The notes under the pieces were generated by a model, which was not told where the DNA came from, did no database searches, and saw only the letters and a program-made list of their open reading frames with translations. A stretch of DNA of 64,000 bases, from assembly GCA_015501585.1 (NCBI GenBank), contig JADNRY010000006.1:806001-870000 (forward strand), in the 5' to 3' direction. Source of the DNA: Rhodocollybia butyracea (taxonomy: Eukaryota > Basidiomycota > Agaricomycetes > Agaricales > Omphalotaceae). This document shows, piece by piece, positions 14,121 through 24,284 of this stretch. The position numbers and the translations under genes were made by a program. Within the stretch, counting starts at the first letter, position 1, and every line of letters starts with the position of its first letter.

Positions 14121-14570
14121 ACTTGACCTTTATCCAATCATCCAATCATGACGCTCCGTTTAAAGAGTGCGTTCTATTGCGCAAGTGTCCTCAGCAGCTT
14201 CTGTGCTGGCCTTTTTGGGAGTCTGACCAAGTTGATCAGGGCTATGAAAGTTAAAGACTTTGAAGCTTTCATCTATCGCGAGGCCTACGATCAAACTTGA
14301 ACATAGTGTTTTGGATGCTATTCTTACCATCCAGAGATGCTCGTGGAATACATTCGTCGAACTGGCTGGGGTAGAGGCTCATGGAAAAGAGGGCAAGGCA
14401 ACATATGCGGGACTTGCGTCTCACACAAGGATTTGACCACCAAACTCGATTACCACTAATATGAACCTTATACCGTCAAATGGAGACAAGAAACAAGCAC
14501 CACACAAGCGCGCAAACTGTCTTCTAGATCCTCGACCCGACTTGATCATTTAAACATATGCATGCTGCTG

Positions 14571-14588
14571 TCCATCATGTCCAAGTAC
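14571..14588 (+). promoter_or_regulatory. Promoter element shared by WW-1 and WW-2
   Basis: The 18-nt sequence GTCCATCATGTCCAAGTA lies 129 bp before the WW-1 start and recurs exactly 104 bp before the WW-2 start. It is followed in both by GACTTGACAG/ACACTGACAG-like sequence and a Ctctttgagc-like block, so the upstream region was copied with the gene. Confidence 0.65.
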
Positions 14589-14649
14589 TTACTAGTAGTC
14601 ACGTCCAAGTGACTTGACAGATTGGTCTCTTCGAGCACAACGCAAATAT

Positions 14650-14656
14650 TATAAAG
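14650..14656 (+). promoter_or_regulatory. TATA box of WW-1
   Basis: TATAAAG 44 bp upstream of the start codon, in the promoter block partly conserved in WW-2, where the matching site reads taataaaaaaggg. Confidence 0.45.
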
Positions 14657-14699
14657 GGGACCAACTCGCATCTGCGGCTGACCTTGCTCTTTCTGCCTT

Positions 14700-16719
14700 A
14701 TGGATGATTATAATCGAACTCCAGTTAATCCAGATCGCAGGGCTTTGCCTCGAGGATGGGTAGAATGCTATAATTCACAGTAAATGGTTTTCTTTATCCC
14801 GTATGCTATCCTCATGCTTTCATAGAAAGGATACTTGGTTCGGCTGTTTCGCTAGTTCTTTTGAACGTTCACATATCGATTTCTTTTTCTTCAGGTATTA
14901 TGTTCAGACTGACGTTTTTCCTGCCCGGATATCGTACTATCATCCTGCCACCGAAACGTATGCGGAAGGCAACCATCTGTTCGACTCAAAACTTAGCTCT
15001 ACTTCCACCTCCACTTCCAACCCCTACTCACATCAACAGTTCTTCTCAGATCCGAAAGATGAGCAGAAGACTGCTTCGCCCTCGACGTATGTAGCAGGGG
15101 CCCCGACAGCAACAACCCCCATTCCTATATACCCAGAACCGACGAATGTTCTTATACTGGCGCATTCATCAACATCAGCTCCGAATACTGCTGATTTGAC
15201 TTCACCACCGGAGTACTCAGCCTACTCCGAGCTATCAGACGATCCACAGTCAAATTGGTCACCAGGACTGGAGGAAAACTCCTCCAGTTTGCCTCCAGGT
15301 TATACCAATTCTCCCATCGTTGCAGAACCTCCATCTCCGCACATTCAGCCTCTACAATCTGCACCTACAGAGATCGACCGGTCTCCTTCTGTTGTTCATC
15401 TATCAGTGAACTCGCGTCCAGTTTCTACTGGTACCAACCTATCATCGGCAGGATATCCTTTGAATTCCGCTCATATGTATGGGTCTTCTCCAGTTCTGAA
15501 CGTGTCGTCTTCTCCTCCTCCGCCAGTGTCTTCGCCTGAAACCATGACTCTGGCCCAAAAACTATATGCAAGTGCATTTTCTGCACATGCCCTTAGCCAA
15601 GGTTCTCGCGCCTCAAACTCAGCTTCAACCGTGTACCTTCCGCCGGACTCTCATCTCTCTCCTACAATATCGCTACCCCCCAATCCCGATTCTGCAAACT
15701 CCTTCTACAAACCTGGAGTCTCGCGCAACCTGAATCATCTGAGGCCAGGGTCGTCGTATCATGCTGGCAGCTTGAATCACACATCTTCAACTCTTTCCCT
15801 CGTCTCATCACATCCAACGCAGCAGTTGTCAAGTACCTCCCGACCTCAGTCGGAATACCAACTTTCTACCCGCTCTGCGCCAATTACAGGTAGACCGACC
15901 TCGATCGGGAGGCAAGGGCCTACGTCACTGCCAAATGTTACACTTGTGGCGCATCCCCCAAGTCAGTCATTCATAATAATTCTATCTTATAACACATTAG
16001 ATCTGATTCAGCGTTCTTCGATAGGTACAGGTGTGTCGAATTTGACCAATCAAATTTCTACCAATTCACCACCGCCTTCAACTACACCAACGATGAACAC
16101 GGCTACGCAAAGTCAAATCGGAGTTTCCGGTATTCAGTCACCTCTTCCTCGATCCTCTATCGGTGGAATGTCAGGCTACAATGCTCCTGCTGCCGCCCCA
16201 GCAGTGATGCTACACCCAGTGACTCCCTCAAATACGTCGATGGTGAATGTACCTGGGGCAGTTAATGTGAACACCAACGCGATCAACGATTATCAGGCGA
16301 TCGTGAATGCGCAGGCTCAGCAGATTCAGCAAATGATGAATGCGTTGAATTTGCAACAACATAATGTCCAATCTGGTGGGCATGTGCAGGCACAAGTACC
16401 AGTAACTCAACAGACGTACTCTGCACCCACAGTGCATCCTACGCAACCAGGGTCTTCTCATCAGAGTAGTCACCATGGCCATGGTTCATTCACGTCCGTG
16501 TTGAACACGGTTGGACAGGGACTCATGGGCGCGATGCATCCACAATCGGCCGGTAGTACTGGATCCTCTGGAACAGGTTCTAATGGTTCAAGTTCATTGT
16601 GGAGCACCATTGGGCATGAAGCTTTGCATTTAGCTGAGCATGAAGCCTTGAGTTTGGTTGAGCATGAAGCTGTGAGTTTAGTTGAGCAAGAGGCTTCGAG
16701 TTTATGGAATCAACTCTGA
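14700..16719 (+). CDS. WW-domain low-complexity protein, copy 1
   Basis: Exons 14700-14779, 14826-14837, 14895-15961 and 16025-16719 give 617 residues; the last intron (63 bp) keeps frame if retained. Residues 16-48 form a WW domain: LPRGW (Trp20), the aromatic strand WYYV (31-34), and YYHP (45-48), where the ligand-binding second Trp is Tyr. The rest is Ser/Pro/Thr-rich with PPxY motifs (PPEY, PPGY), Gln-rich stretches (QQIQQMM) and a C-terminal run of near-repeats (HEALHLAEHEALSLVEHEA) that should form an amphipathic helix. Function is unknown; WW domains bind proline motifs, so an adaptor role is an inference. It is a paralog of the 24.3-kb gene and more distantly of the 33.9-kb gene (shared NPDRR-x-LP start). 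Confidence 0.78.
14826..14837 (+). other. 12-nt micro-exon in WW-1
   Basis: Sequence AAAGGATACTTG, preceded by catag and followed by gttcgg. It completes Gln27 and encodes K-D-T and the first two bases of Trp31, joining YNSQ to YYVQTD and restoring a contiguous WW strand. Identical layout in WW-2 and WW-3. Confidence 0.8.
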
Positions 16720-17631
16720 TTCGGACTATTCTTCCGGAGAGAAAGATTTAATTTAACCAGTGCAGGCCAAGAGCGGAGACAGGTGGTACTGGAATATATC
16801 GCAGTGTTGGTTAATATGTAGCGTGTAATGAAAAATAAAGGCGCGGATGGAAAATGAGTGATAACATGAGCAGAAGAAACAAGACATATGGTAAGCTCCA
16901 GCTCAGTGACAGCAAGCTGCTGTGCTGTTCTCGAGGTTTGTTCTTATATGAATTCTGGTACGAATCTGAAGAAATACATGAAAGGTGTGTGTTCAATCTA
17001 TACGTTCCAGATTGCAACGACGAGTGCTTAGGACACTACAAGAATTAAGTCATAGCAGAGGCAAGACATGACCAGTTCTTCGCAGTGCAACGAGCGAAAT
17101 AAGGCGCAACAGCCACACGCCAAAGGACTTGCATATGAGGGACATTGCAATGCGCGCCACCACAGTATGTACCAAAGTCAGCGTATACTTATCGTAGCAA
17201 GGACAGCCCCTGATAATCATCCGTGAGCCTTCAGAACCGGTGTTTCCACTTGTATATATAGGGACCTTATATTGCACTGGCACGCCATAATAGGACGATG
17301 CTTTAGAGTATGGTAACGTCGGACTCGACAACTACAAGGTCTGCTCACTGGTGGCAGCTGCACGAACTGCAGTGGATATTTGAAAAGGCGATAGACACGA
17401 GCCGCGATAAATTTCTTTCTACGTCCTGCCTGTGCATAGGAGGCGCGGAGCGAATCAAGGTACTGCAGATGAGACAGTAAGCTCAGGCATCAACAGCTGG
17501 ATGAAGCCAGACACGATATGACTCTGGTAGAGTCATCGAAGAACACCCTCGTAGTAAGAATACATCATGAAATAACGATACAGATGCATGCCTTAGTAGT
17601 ACAAAAACTCTACATCGACTAGGCAGTTCTC
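16720..17631. other. Convergent intergenic WW-1/NCS6
   Basis: About 910 bp between the WW-1 stop and NCS6 stop. Only short overlapping frames; no protein family, tRNA or repeat recognised. Confidence 0.5.
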
Positions 17632-18990
17632 TCAGGCGGATGTCACACTTGGATTATCCGACGGCCGCTGATAGAACGGTATTGTCCGCAGATTATTTGG
17701 AGTAGGCCCATCGGCGTCTAGTCTTTTTCGTGCGCGATCGGTCTAGATAAACAACAAGGAGATCAACAAAGAAAGATTACCGGAAGGGAACAAAAACGAC
17801 GCACAATTCCAGAGGAGGCCACTCCACGTTCTAAACCTTCCAGTAAAGTGCATGCCTTGCATAAATCGTTACTTGACATGTATCCACATCGCTTGCATAT
17901 TTCTACCAAACCAAATTAGAATACCGCAACTCAGATGTACTATATACATACGTTGAAGCTTCTGCGTCGCCTTAACCTCCCCCCTCACTTCAAACGCTTC
18001 ACCAGAATGTATTATATCGATAATCGCACTGGGACGAGCAGCTTCGAGATCTTTGAGAAATGTTCGAGCATGACCACGGTACGCATCGGGTGAGTAGATG
18101 CACTCGGTCGAGAAATAGTCGAGTTTTTTGAAGTAGGCGTACCTGTAGAATTGAGAATCAACAAGCATGGGCCAAACGATGGAGAGACAGACATGACGAT
18201 CTCCTTCTCATACGCGTATTTGAAAGGCTTCGATCTTTTGATAGTGTCTTCGCCTTGTGTTACTATTGAAGTACAACGTCCAAGGCGCGCGATGTCTCCT
18301 CTCATGACTGCGCTGTTGAGTCGATCTCGACAAGAAATGACAACGGATACGCACTATTCATCAAAACCGTCTCTGCAATATCATCAGCATTATGCCCAGT
18401 AACAATGTGATCTACATTTAACATTGCTGCTCCGCGGTCCAATGCCTGTCTGCGGAAAACCCCACAGAAAGTACAGTTGTTCTTTTTACCGATCTGAGAT
18501 ACGATACGGTCCATGGTCCAGCCGTAGAGTTCGTCGTAAGATAGGATTTTGAGAGGCATTGAGTATTGTTGTTGATTGCGTTTGACGGTCTGTAAAGGTA
18601 CTCGAGAGATGTGGACCAAGAAATAGGTATTACGTACTTCTAAAGAGTCGTCTCGATACCCAGTTATACCCTCATCTATCGAGAGAAGAAATAAATCTAA
18701 TCCGTAGTCGTATCGTTCATTGAGTGTTTTTAACACATATGCGAGTACAGTTGAGTCTATCAGTAGTTAAAATCATGCAATTCAAGTAATGGTAGTTTAT
18801 TACCTTTTCCACCAGAAGCCCCAATAGCCACCCGATCCCCTCTTGCAAAAAGTTTCGCCTGAGTGATGGTGTTATGAACCTCGGTTTCGAAAACGTAAAA
18901 GAAACAGTCTTTGCATATTTGTTGGCCTGTTTTGGGTCTTTTTAGAATGGCTCTTGAGGATTGGCAGAGGGCGCAGAGTTTTGGCGGCAT
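17632..18990 (-). CDS. NCS6: Cytoplasmic tRNA 2-thiolation protein 1 (Ncs6/Ctu1)
   Basis: ATP-pyrophosphatase of the Urm1-dependent pathway that thiolates U34 of tRNA-Lys, -Gln and -Glu in the cytosol with Ncs2. The N-terminus has a zinc-type CALCQ ... CKDCF pair. The PP-loop is split by an intron: SGGKG joins [10 protein letters not shown] to give SGGKDS. Other family motifs are [31 protein letters not shown] and [19 protein letters not shown] second zinc site near the C-terminus reads [16 protein letters not shown], after a splice that replaces the open-frame ending at 17869, followed by LLEGLERG. The final exon ends [15 protein letters not shown]. At least five short introns. Its start codon is only 53 bp from that of SWD1. 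Confidence 0.93.
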
Positions 18991-19043
18991 AAGTATAAGT
19001 CAGAGTCAAGGAATTGCCGCCGGCAATTCGCTCCTTCTTCGCC
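18991..19043. promoter_or_regulatory. 53-bp bidirectional promoter NCS6/SWD1
   Basis: Only 53 bp lie between the divergent start codons. A 19-bp perfect palindrome with a one-base centre, GAATTGCCGCCGGCAATTC, occupies 19011-19029. Confidence 0.6.
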
Positions 19044-20932
19044 ATGAATGAATCGTTAATAAGTTCGTTCTGTTATTTTCTTCAGTACCTCCTACTAATC
19101 TCTCTCCTCAGACCCATTTAACATCACCCATCCTACTGCTGTCCAAGCTTCCCTCTTTGCTCTCGGTTCTTTTGCTCGTTTTGACCCTTCAGGCAGATTT
19201 GTCGGTGTCGGAAGATTTGACGGTGTGGCAACAATATGGGATTTAGACACAAAATCTGCAGTACGGTGGCTGGATGGACATGTTAAAGCTGTGACTAGTT
19301 TGGAGTACGTACCCTCGTAACATTGGATTGTGAGTTTCCCAAACAACATTTCAACTCCTTCTAGTTGGTCAAGACACTCGCGATACGTGCTGACTTCGTC
19401 AAAAGATTGGAACGTCATTGTCTGGGACCTTGCTTCAATATGTGATCCACCGCAAAGACACGCGACGATTCGTTGTGATGCTCCAGTTTCATCTGCTTCG
19501 TTTCATCCTCGAAATAGGTGATTGCCTCTGCTCACATTTTATTGTATCATAAAATTGACTGTGCTCCTAGTCGAATAGTACTTACTCTACTCAATACTGG
19601 TGAAGTGTACCTCATTGACTTGCGAAAAGCCCCTCATCGAGGTCGGACCGAATTGTTTGAGCCAGAGGGTGACGAAGACGAAGGGCAGGGTCAGTCAAGT
19701 AGGAGGTAAGCCATGAATCACTCTTCCACACGTTACTTTAATCCCCCTTTCAGATACGCAATGACCGTCGCGCGTTTCGATCCTACGGGGAAATTTGTCT
19801 TTGTCGGCACGTCTGGAGGATACATCCTAGTTTTCAATTCCAGATCTAAAACAGTTGGTCCCGTATTTAGCTAGTGCTTCTACCGAGAATTTTACATGCC
19901 CATCTTCTAGATGATAGCGCGACATAGAATATCTGGTGGTTCGGGGTCGTTGAAGGGACTTGATTTCGCAAAGAACGGCCGGTCAGTCTCTTTCTTTTCT
20001 GATGTCATTCTTAATTCCCATCTTTTTACTTTCTTTGCTGATCCCTATTTTCTACTGTAGTCGTCTTGTAACCAACTCCTCCGATCGCACTCTTCGCCAA
20101 TTTATCGTACCCCGTTATCTATCGTCGGGTGAATTCCTTGAACAAGAACTCGAGCCTACACATCGGTTTAATGATCCAATCAATAAGACAGCATGGCATG
20201 CTGTTTCGTATAGTCCGGATGGAGAGTGGCTTGCAGGGGGTGAGTATCATCTGCGCTGACTTTCGTATTTTGCCCTTTATGTACTTTGTACATCTCCCTG
20301 TATGTTAATTCTCCTCCTTCAGGCGCTGCCGACGCTGCGATGCACAAAATATACATATGGGACATATCAAATGATGGTCAATTTGCTAGTACATTGGATG
20401 GAGGAAGGGAGCCTCTGGCACATTTACATGTTCGTCATCCATAACACGTCTTTGGCTTTGGCTCCGAACTGATCTGCTAGATTTCAGTGGCATCCATCAA
20501 AGTCATCCATAGCATCCACTACCAATCAAGGAAACGTCCTCATCTGGCACAGTCCGAATGCTGAAAGGTGGGGTGCGTTTGCTGGTGGGTTTGAAGAGGT
20601 TGATGAGAACGTGGAATACGAGGAACGAGAGGACGAGTTTGATATTGTGAGTAGCACAACACTTTCTCGTTTGGGGTTGGCTGGGCTGAAAGAACTTTCC
20701 TTTCTTTTTATCTTTCCAGGAAGACGAAGCGGAAATCCTTCGACGGAAAAAAGAAGCTGAACAGGAGGAGGTGGACATTGATACCATAGAGGGAGAGTCT
20801 CAAATACATGAACCCGATGAGGTGAATGGCAGTGTCATTGGTGGAGATGAGGACACTAGATGGGCAGATGAGGATGCAGACGATGATGTTGTGACTTGGA
20901 AGATGAGGATCGTTATGGATGATGATATATAA
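19044..20932 (+). CDS. SWD1: Swd1/RBBP5-like WD40 subunit of COMPASS
   Basis: WD40 scaffold of the Set1/COMPASS histone H3K4 methyltransferase, nuclear. The first exon is tiny (MNESLI) and joins NPFNITHPTAVQASL after a 5' intron, matching the usual N-terminus of the family. WD repeats are visible as GVGRFDGVATIWDLD, DWSRHSRYVLTSSKDWNVIV, VARFDPTGKFVFVGTSGGYI, NGRRLVTNSSDRTLRQF, SYSPDGEWLAGG and HWHPSKSSIASTTNQGNVLI. The acidic tail after the beta-propeller (YEEREDEFDIEDEAEILRRK) is typical of RBBP5/Swd1 and contacts partner subunits. About nine short introns. Confidence 0.93.
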
Positions 20933-21044
20933 TATGATGCGTTGAACGACGTTTTTGTAAATCCATGTTTTCATCGTGGGTAGTCGAGAGGACATAGCTA
21001 TACAAGGCTTCGCATAACGAGCGCTTATATTACTTTCGCGCGTC

Positions 21045-22525
21045 ATGTCATCAAACCTTCAAACTCTACTCAAAGCTCTCGACATACCAGCCGAGCACGC
21101 GCAGTCTGAATCAGCGGAGACTATATCACGTCTTGATGCCTGGAAAGGAAACACTTTGCGTGTTTTACATGACCTTTCGGAACTGCTGAAGAATCAAGAG
21201 TATTCTGTATCAGAACAAGCAGACATCATTGCAGCAAGTGCCTCTTTCGATGGAGAAGATAGTTGGATCACACCTGAATCCCAGGATCTGGCAACTGGTA
21301 AGACATAACCTGATTTACTGTAATTAGGTTGTGCTGAAAATATCACAGAGATATTGGCCAATTTCTCTGAGCCTAGCTTTGAGCTCATGGTTCAACTCTT
21401 GGAGACCAATATCAATAATCTCTTCCGCTCAAGTCCTCACCCATCCTTGAATATATCTACTGGACGAAAGCTCGACAGACCGGCGGGTGGGTCAATGGGT
21501 GGCATTGACTTTTATGAGGCTCAGGCTTGGAAAAAATATCCCCAAGCATTCAATATCATGTTTTGGTGTCTGTGTCATATACAGGTATGCTTCTCACCCA
21601 TGGGACCACAACAAGAGCTAACGTGTCAGTTAAGGCCTATGAATACGACCGTCTTTGGTACCTTGTCATTCCACCGGTAATGACTTTTCTAGATGATTAT
21701 CAGGTTTCGTACAAGTTGAAAGGTGTTCGATTGGTAACTGAACTTCTTGAGCACGCCCCGCGAGAGATACTAAAACGTACTGGCGTCGATGGCCTCCTTT
21801 TGACCGCAAGTTCTTCTTCGTTCCCACTTTCATATCCCTAATGGTTGTTTAGTCTCTCAACACCTGTTTAGCCCAATTGGACGATCTCGAATCTCCCAAA
21901 CTAATAAAAGCCACTGTATCTGCTTCCCTGTCGGTGACTTTGCTCACGACAACTCCGGGCTCTGTAGTGCAATTTAATCAGCTGTGTGCACTTCTAGGAG
22001 AAAGGATTATTGGAACAATCTGGTTATATTCCTACGATAAGCCCGGGGTTGTGCAAGCCTCGGTTGACGCGCTTTCTCCGCTGTTGAAAGCACTAGGGCT
22101 TGGTTGCAGCCGTTACCTCAAGGTAACTTGACAGAAAACCTGATTCCAACGGGTAATAACTCTCCGTCCTTCCAGGCACTGATTCCCCAGCTCGTTCACC
22201 CCTTGGTTCCGGTACCTTTCAAGCCTATGTCGGAGGAACTGCAAATATGTTCTCTAAAAGCGCTCACCGTAGTTATTTATGAATGTTCATGTCGAATGTC
22301 TCAGTGGAAAGGAACTATCATAGACGGGATCAGCCGTTGCTGGGTACACCTTGCAGATTCTCCCTTTGTTGACCGTCGTAAGTCACAGCAGTTGCCTTAT
22401 CTGTATCAAGCGTCTCAAATGCGATTATAGCAAGCCGAATGGAGCTCCAAAGACAGCTGCGTTCAGCATGCGAAGCGTTGGCCAGCGCATGTCCTACCGT
22501 CGTCGAGGTGAACAAGTTCTCATGA
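21045..22525 (+). CDS. TTI2: TTI2-like subunit of the TTT chaperone complex
   Basis: Helical-repeat protein resembling Tti2, which with Tel2 and Tti1 stabilises newly made PIKK kinases (ATM, ATR, mTOR). The N-terminus is MSSNLQTLLKALDIPAEHAQ. The diagnostic middle is YEYDRLWYLVIPPVMTFLDD followed by VSYKLKGVRLVTELLEHAP, and then helical repeats through KPGVVQASVDALSPLLKALG. The last intron (gtaagt near 22378 to tatag near 22437) switches frame to the final exon RMELQRQLRSACEALASACP ending VEVNKFS. About seven introns, near 400 residues. Assignment rests on family resemblance by eye; another HEAT-repeat protein is less likely. Confidence 0.82.
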
Positions 22526-22931
22526 TGCTAGAATACCTCAGATACTCAGATAGAATCTAGGATGAGTTCCGCCGGCTGGTTGCAGTAGACCATAACTTAT
22601 TCCAAAGTCTGGTGGGCGGATCTGGCAAGACTTTGCCTGGCATTGTCTAGTTTGGCCTCTTCCGCGTAGAGCAGTGGTAGAACATATGTAGAGACAGCAA
22701 TCTACCTCGCAAGAACGCAAATTGCAATCAATCAATCACATTCTGACTCTTAAGACAACGGAGTTGGCAACTGTCACCTCGGAATCTCGGAATGCAGAAA
22801 CTTAAAGACTGAAGCCTCCGGCGATACTTACGGATGTTGCTCACGTGTAATCGCATCTAAATTAGGTCCCGATGTTGCATCGCTTTTAAGTACCCCACAC
22901 TGGCCACAGCGCTTCCTTGTCTTAAACCATC
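22526..22931. other. Spacer TTI2 / unknown gene
   Basis: About 400 bp; contains the promoter of the 22.9-kb gene (TTTTAAGT near 22885). A tRNA-A-box-like string near 22670 has no matching B box, so no tRNA is called. Confidence 0.45.
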
Positions 22932-23687
22932 ATGAGCTTTTCTGTCGACGACCTTGTTTGCTCTTTCTCTTCCAGCCATATTGGCCAGGAAGCCTTGGAT
23001 CTCGCAGCTTTACATGTAGGCCACTTTTTCTTTTTCTTTTGCTTCTTCGTTTGAGCTTATCATATTAAATTTCCATAGGCTCAGCTAACCCAAACGTTAT
23101 TTTCGCAACCTATTGCATCTTCCTCCGGCGATTCCTCTTTAGACTCCTTCCACCAGCCGTGCAACACCCCCACAGGGCGAACACCGTCATCCAGTTTTAG
23201 CTGGGGCCAAGTTTTAGATGTTCAGCAGCGTCTTTCACGGCGAAGCACTGATGAAATGATAGACGATGCCGAGGACGAACGAATGGTGGAAGAAATTCTT
23301 ACTGCTTCTCCTACATCCGCTGGCTACTCTGCGGCGCCGTTTGCGTTACAACAACAATTCAACAATGCTCCAAGGGCACAAAGCAGAAGCCATCATAATC
23401 GATTTACATCTCCTTCCACCTCGTCTCCGATATCTCCTGGTTCTTTGACGGATAGTTCATCTCAATTTGCGTCGACAGATCCATTTTATCTCGCACAGCT
23501 GCAAGCGATGCAGAGTCACAATGCCTCGCCTCCATCTGCCCTATCACAGCTGGGAAAACCTGCACAGCATTCTCCCTTCGTGCAGCAGCAGCAGCCTCGG
23601 AAGGAAACTTTTAGCTTTTCCCCGTCTTCTATCTCCTTGGATACCCACAACTTGTTTGCAGCGACATCTGTTGCTTTTGAGTGTTGA
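22932..23687 (+). CDS. Protein of unknown function, Ser/Gln-rich
   Basis: Two exons split by one intron (gtaggc near 23014 to catag near 23080) give about 229 residues. I do not recognise a named family. The first 40 residues (FSVDDLVCSFSSSHIGQEAL, DLAALHAQLTQTLFSQP) look ordered and helical, as if a small conserved N-terminal motif. The rest is low-complexity: Ser-rich, Gln-rich (LQQQFNN, QQQQPRKE), with an acidic patch DEMIDDAEDERMVEEIL. No signal peptide or membrane segment. The clean intron phase and continuous sense across it support a real gene; localisation and role are unknown. Confidence 0.7.
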
Positions 23688-24284
23688 ATAAGCAAAAGGT
23701 CGTATCTTTTTGCTTCGCGTTTCATCCCTTGCGAACGGACCAAGAAATCCACCTCTCATCCACAACCATTGAACCAATTTTAGTGTATATATCAGATGCC
23801 AACTTTTTTGGCGCTAATCCAGATCCAAGAGTCGGGACAACCCCGGAACGGGGAAGATAACGTCCCGAGTGTGGGGCGGGGTAGGACTGTCCCAATTGCC
23901 GACCTCTGTACTGTACTTGTCACTTATTCGTTTATTACTCGCACTTTGATGATTGCAGTTGTTGTATACCTTCATTTTTCGTTTTTCTAGATACATACTT
24001 ATACACTCATACAGTATACATACATTGCTCCCATAGTACCCTTGAACACCGATTCCCCATCGCTTGAAAGACTCACATGTGTGCTTGCAGGGAAACGAGT
24101 TTGTTACGATTACATTTACAGAAATGCAGTCTATGTAGGACGAGAGGCTTGATCTTGGCTTGATTCAACACGCATACAACGTCCATCATGTCCAAGTAGT
24201 TTGACACTGACAGATCCTTCCGCTCTTGGGGCCTCTTTGAGCGTAATAAAAAAGGGACCCGAACCTGCATCTCTCCCTGGCGAT
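23688..24284. other. Upstream region of WW-2
   Basis: About 600 bp; the right third is the copied promoter block shared with WW-1. The left part is unassigned, probably 3' UTR of the preceding gene. Confidence 0.5.
24181..24198 (+). promoter_or_regulatory. Second copy of shared WW promoter element
   Basis: Exact repeat of the 18-nt element found at 14571-14588, 104 bp before the WW-2 start. Confidence 0.65.

Larger units (their letters stand above)
14121..14699. other. Divergent intergenic LYS4/WW-1
   Basis: About 580 bp. The right half is the WW-1 promoter, partly duplicated upstream of WW-2 (see separate entries). The left half has no recognised element. Confidence 0.5.

Noticed and set aside
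22660..22735. A-box-like gtagagcagtggtag
   Set aside because: No matching B box or cloverleaf; treated as chance.
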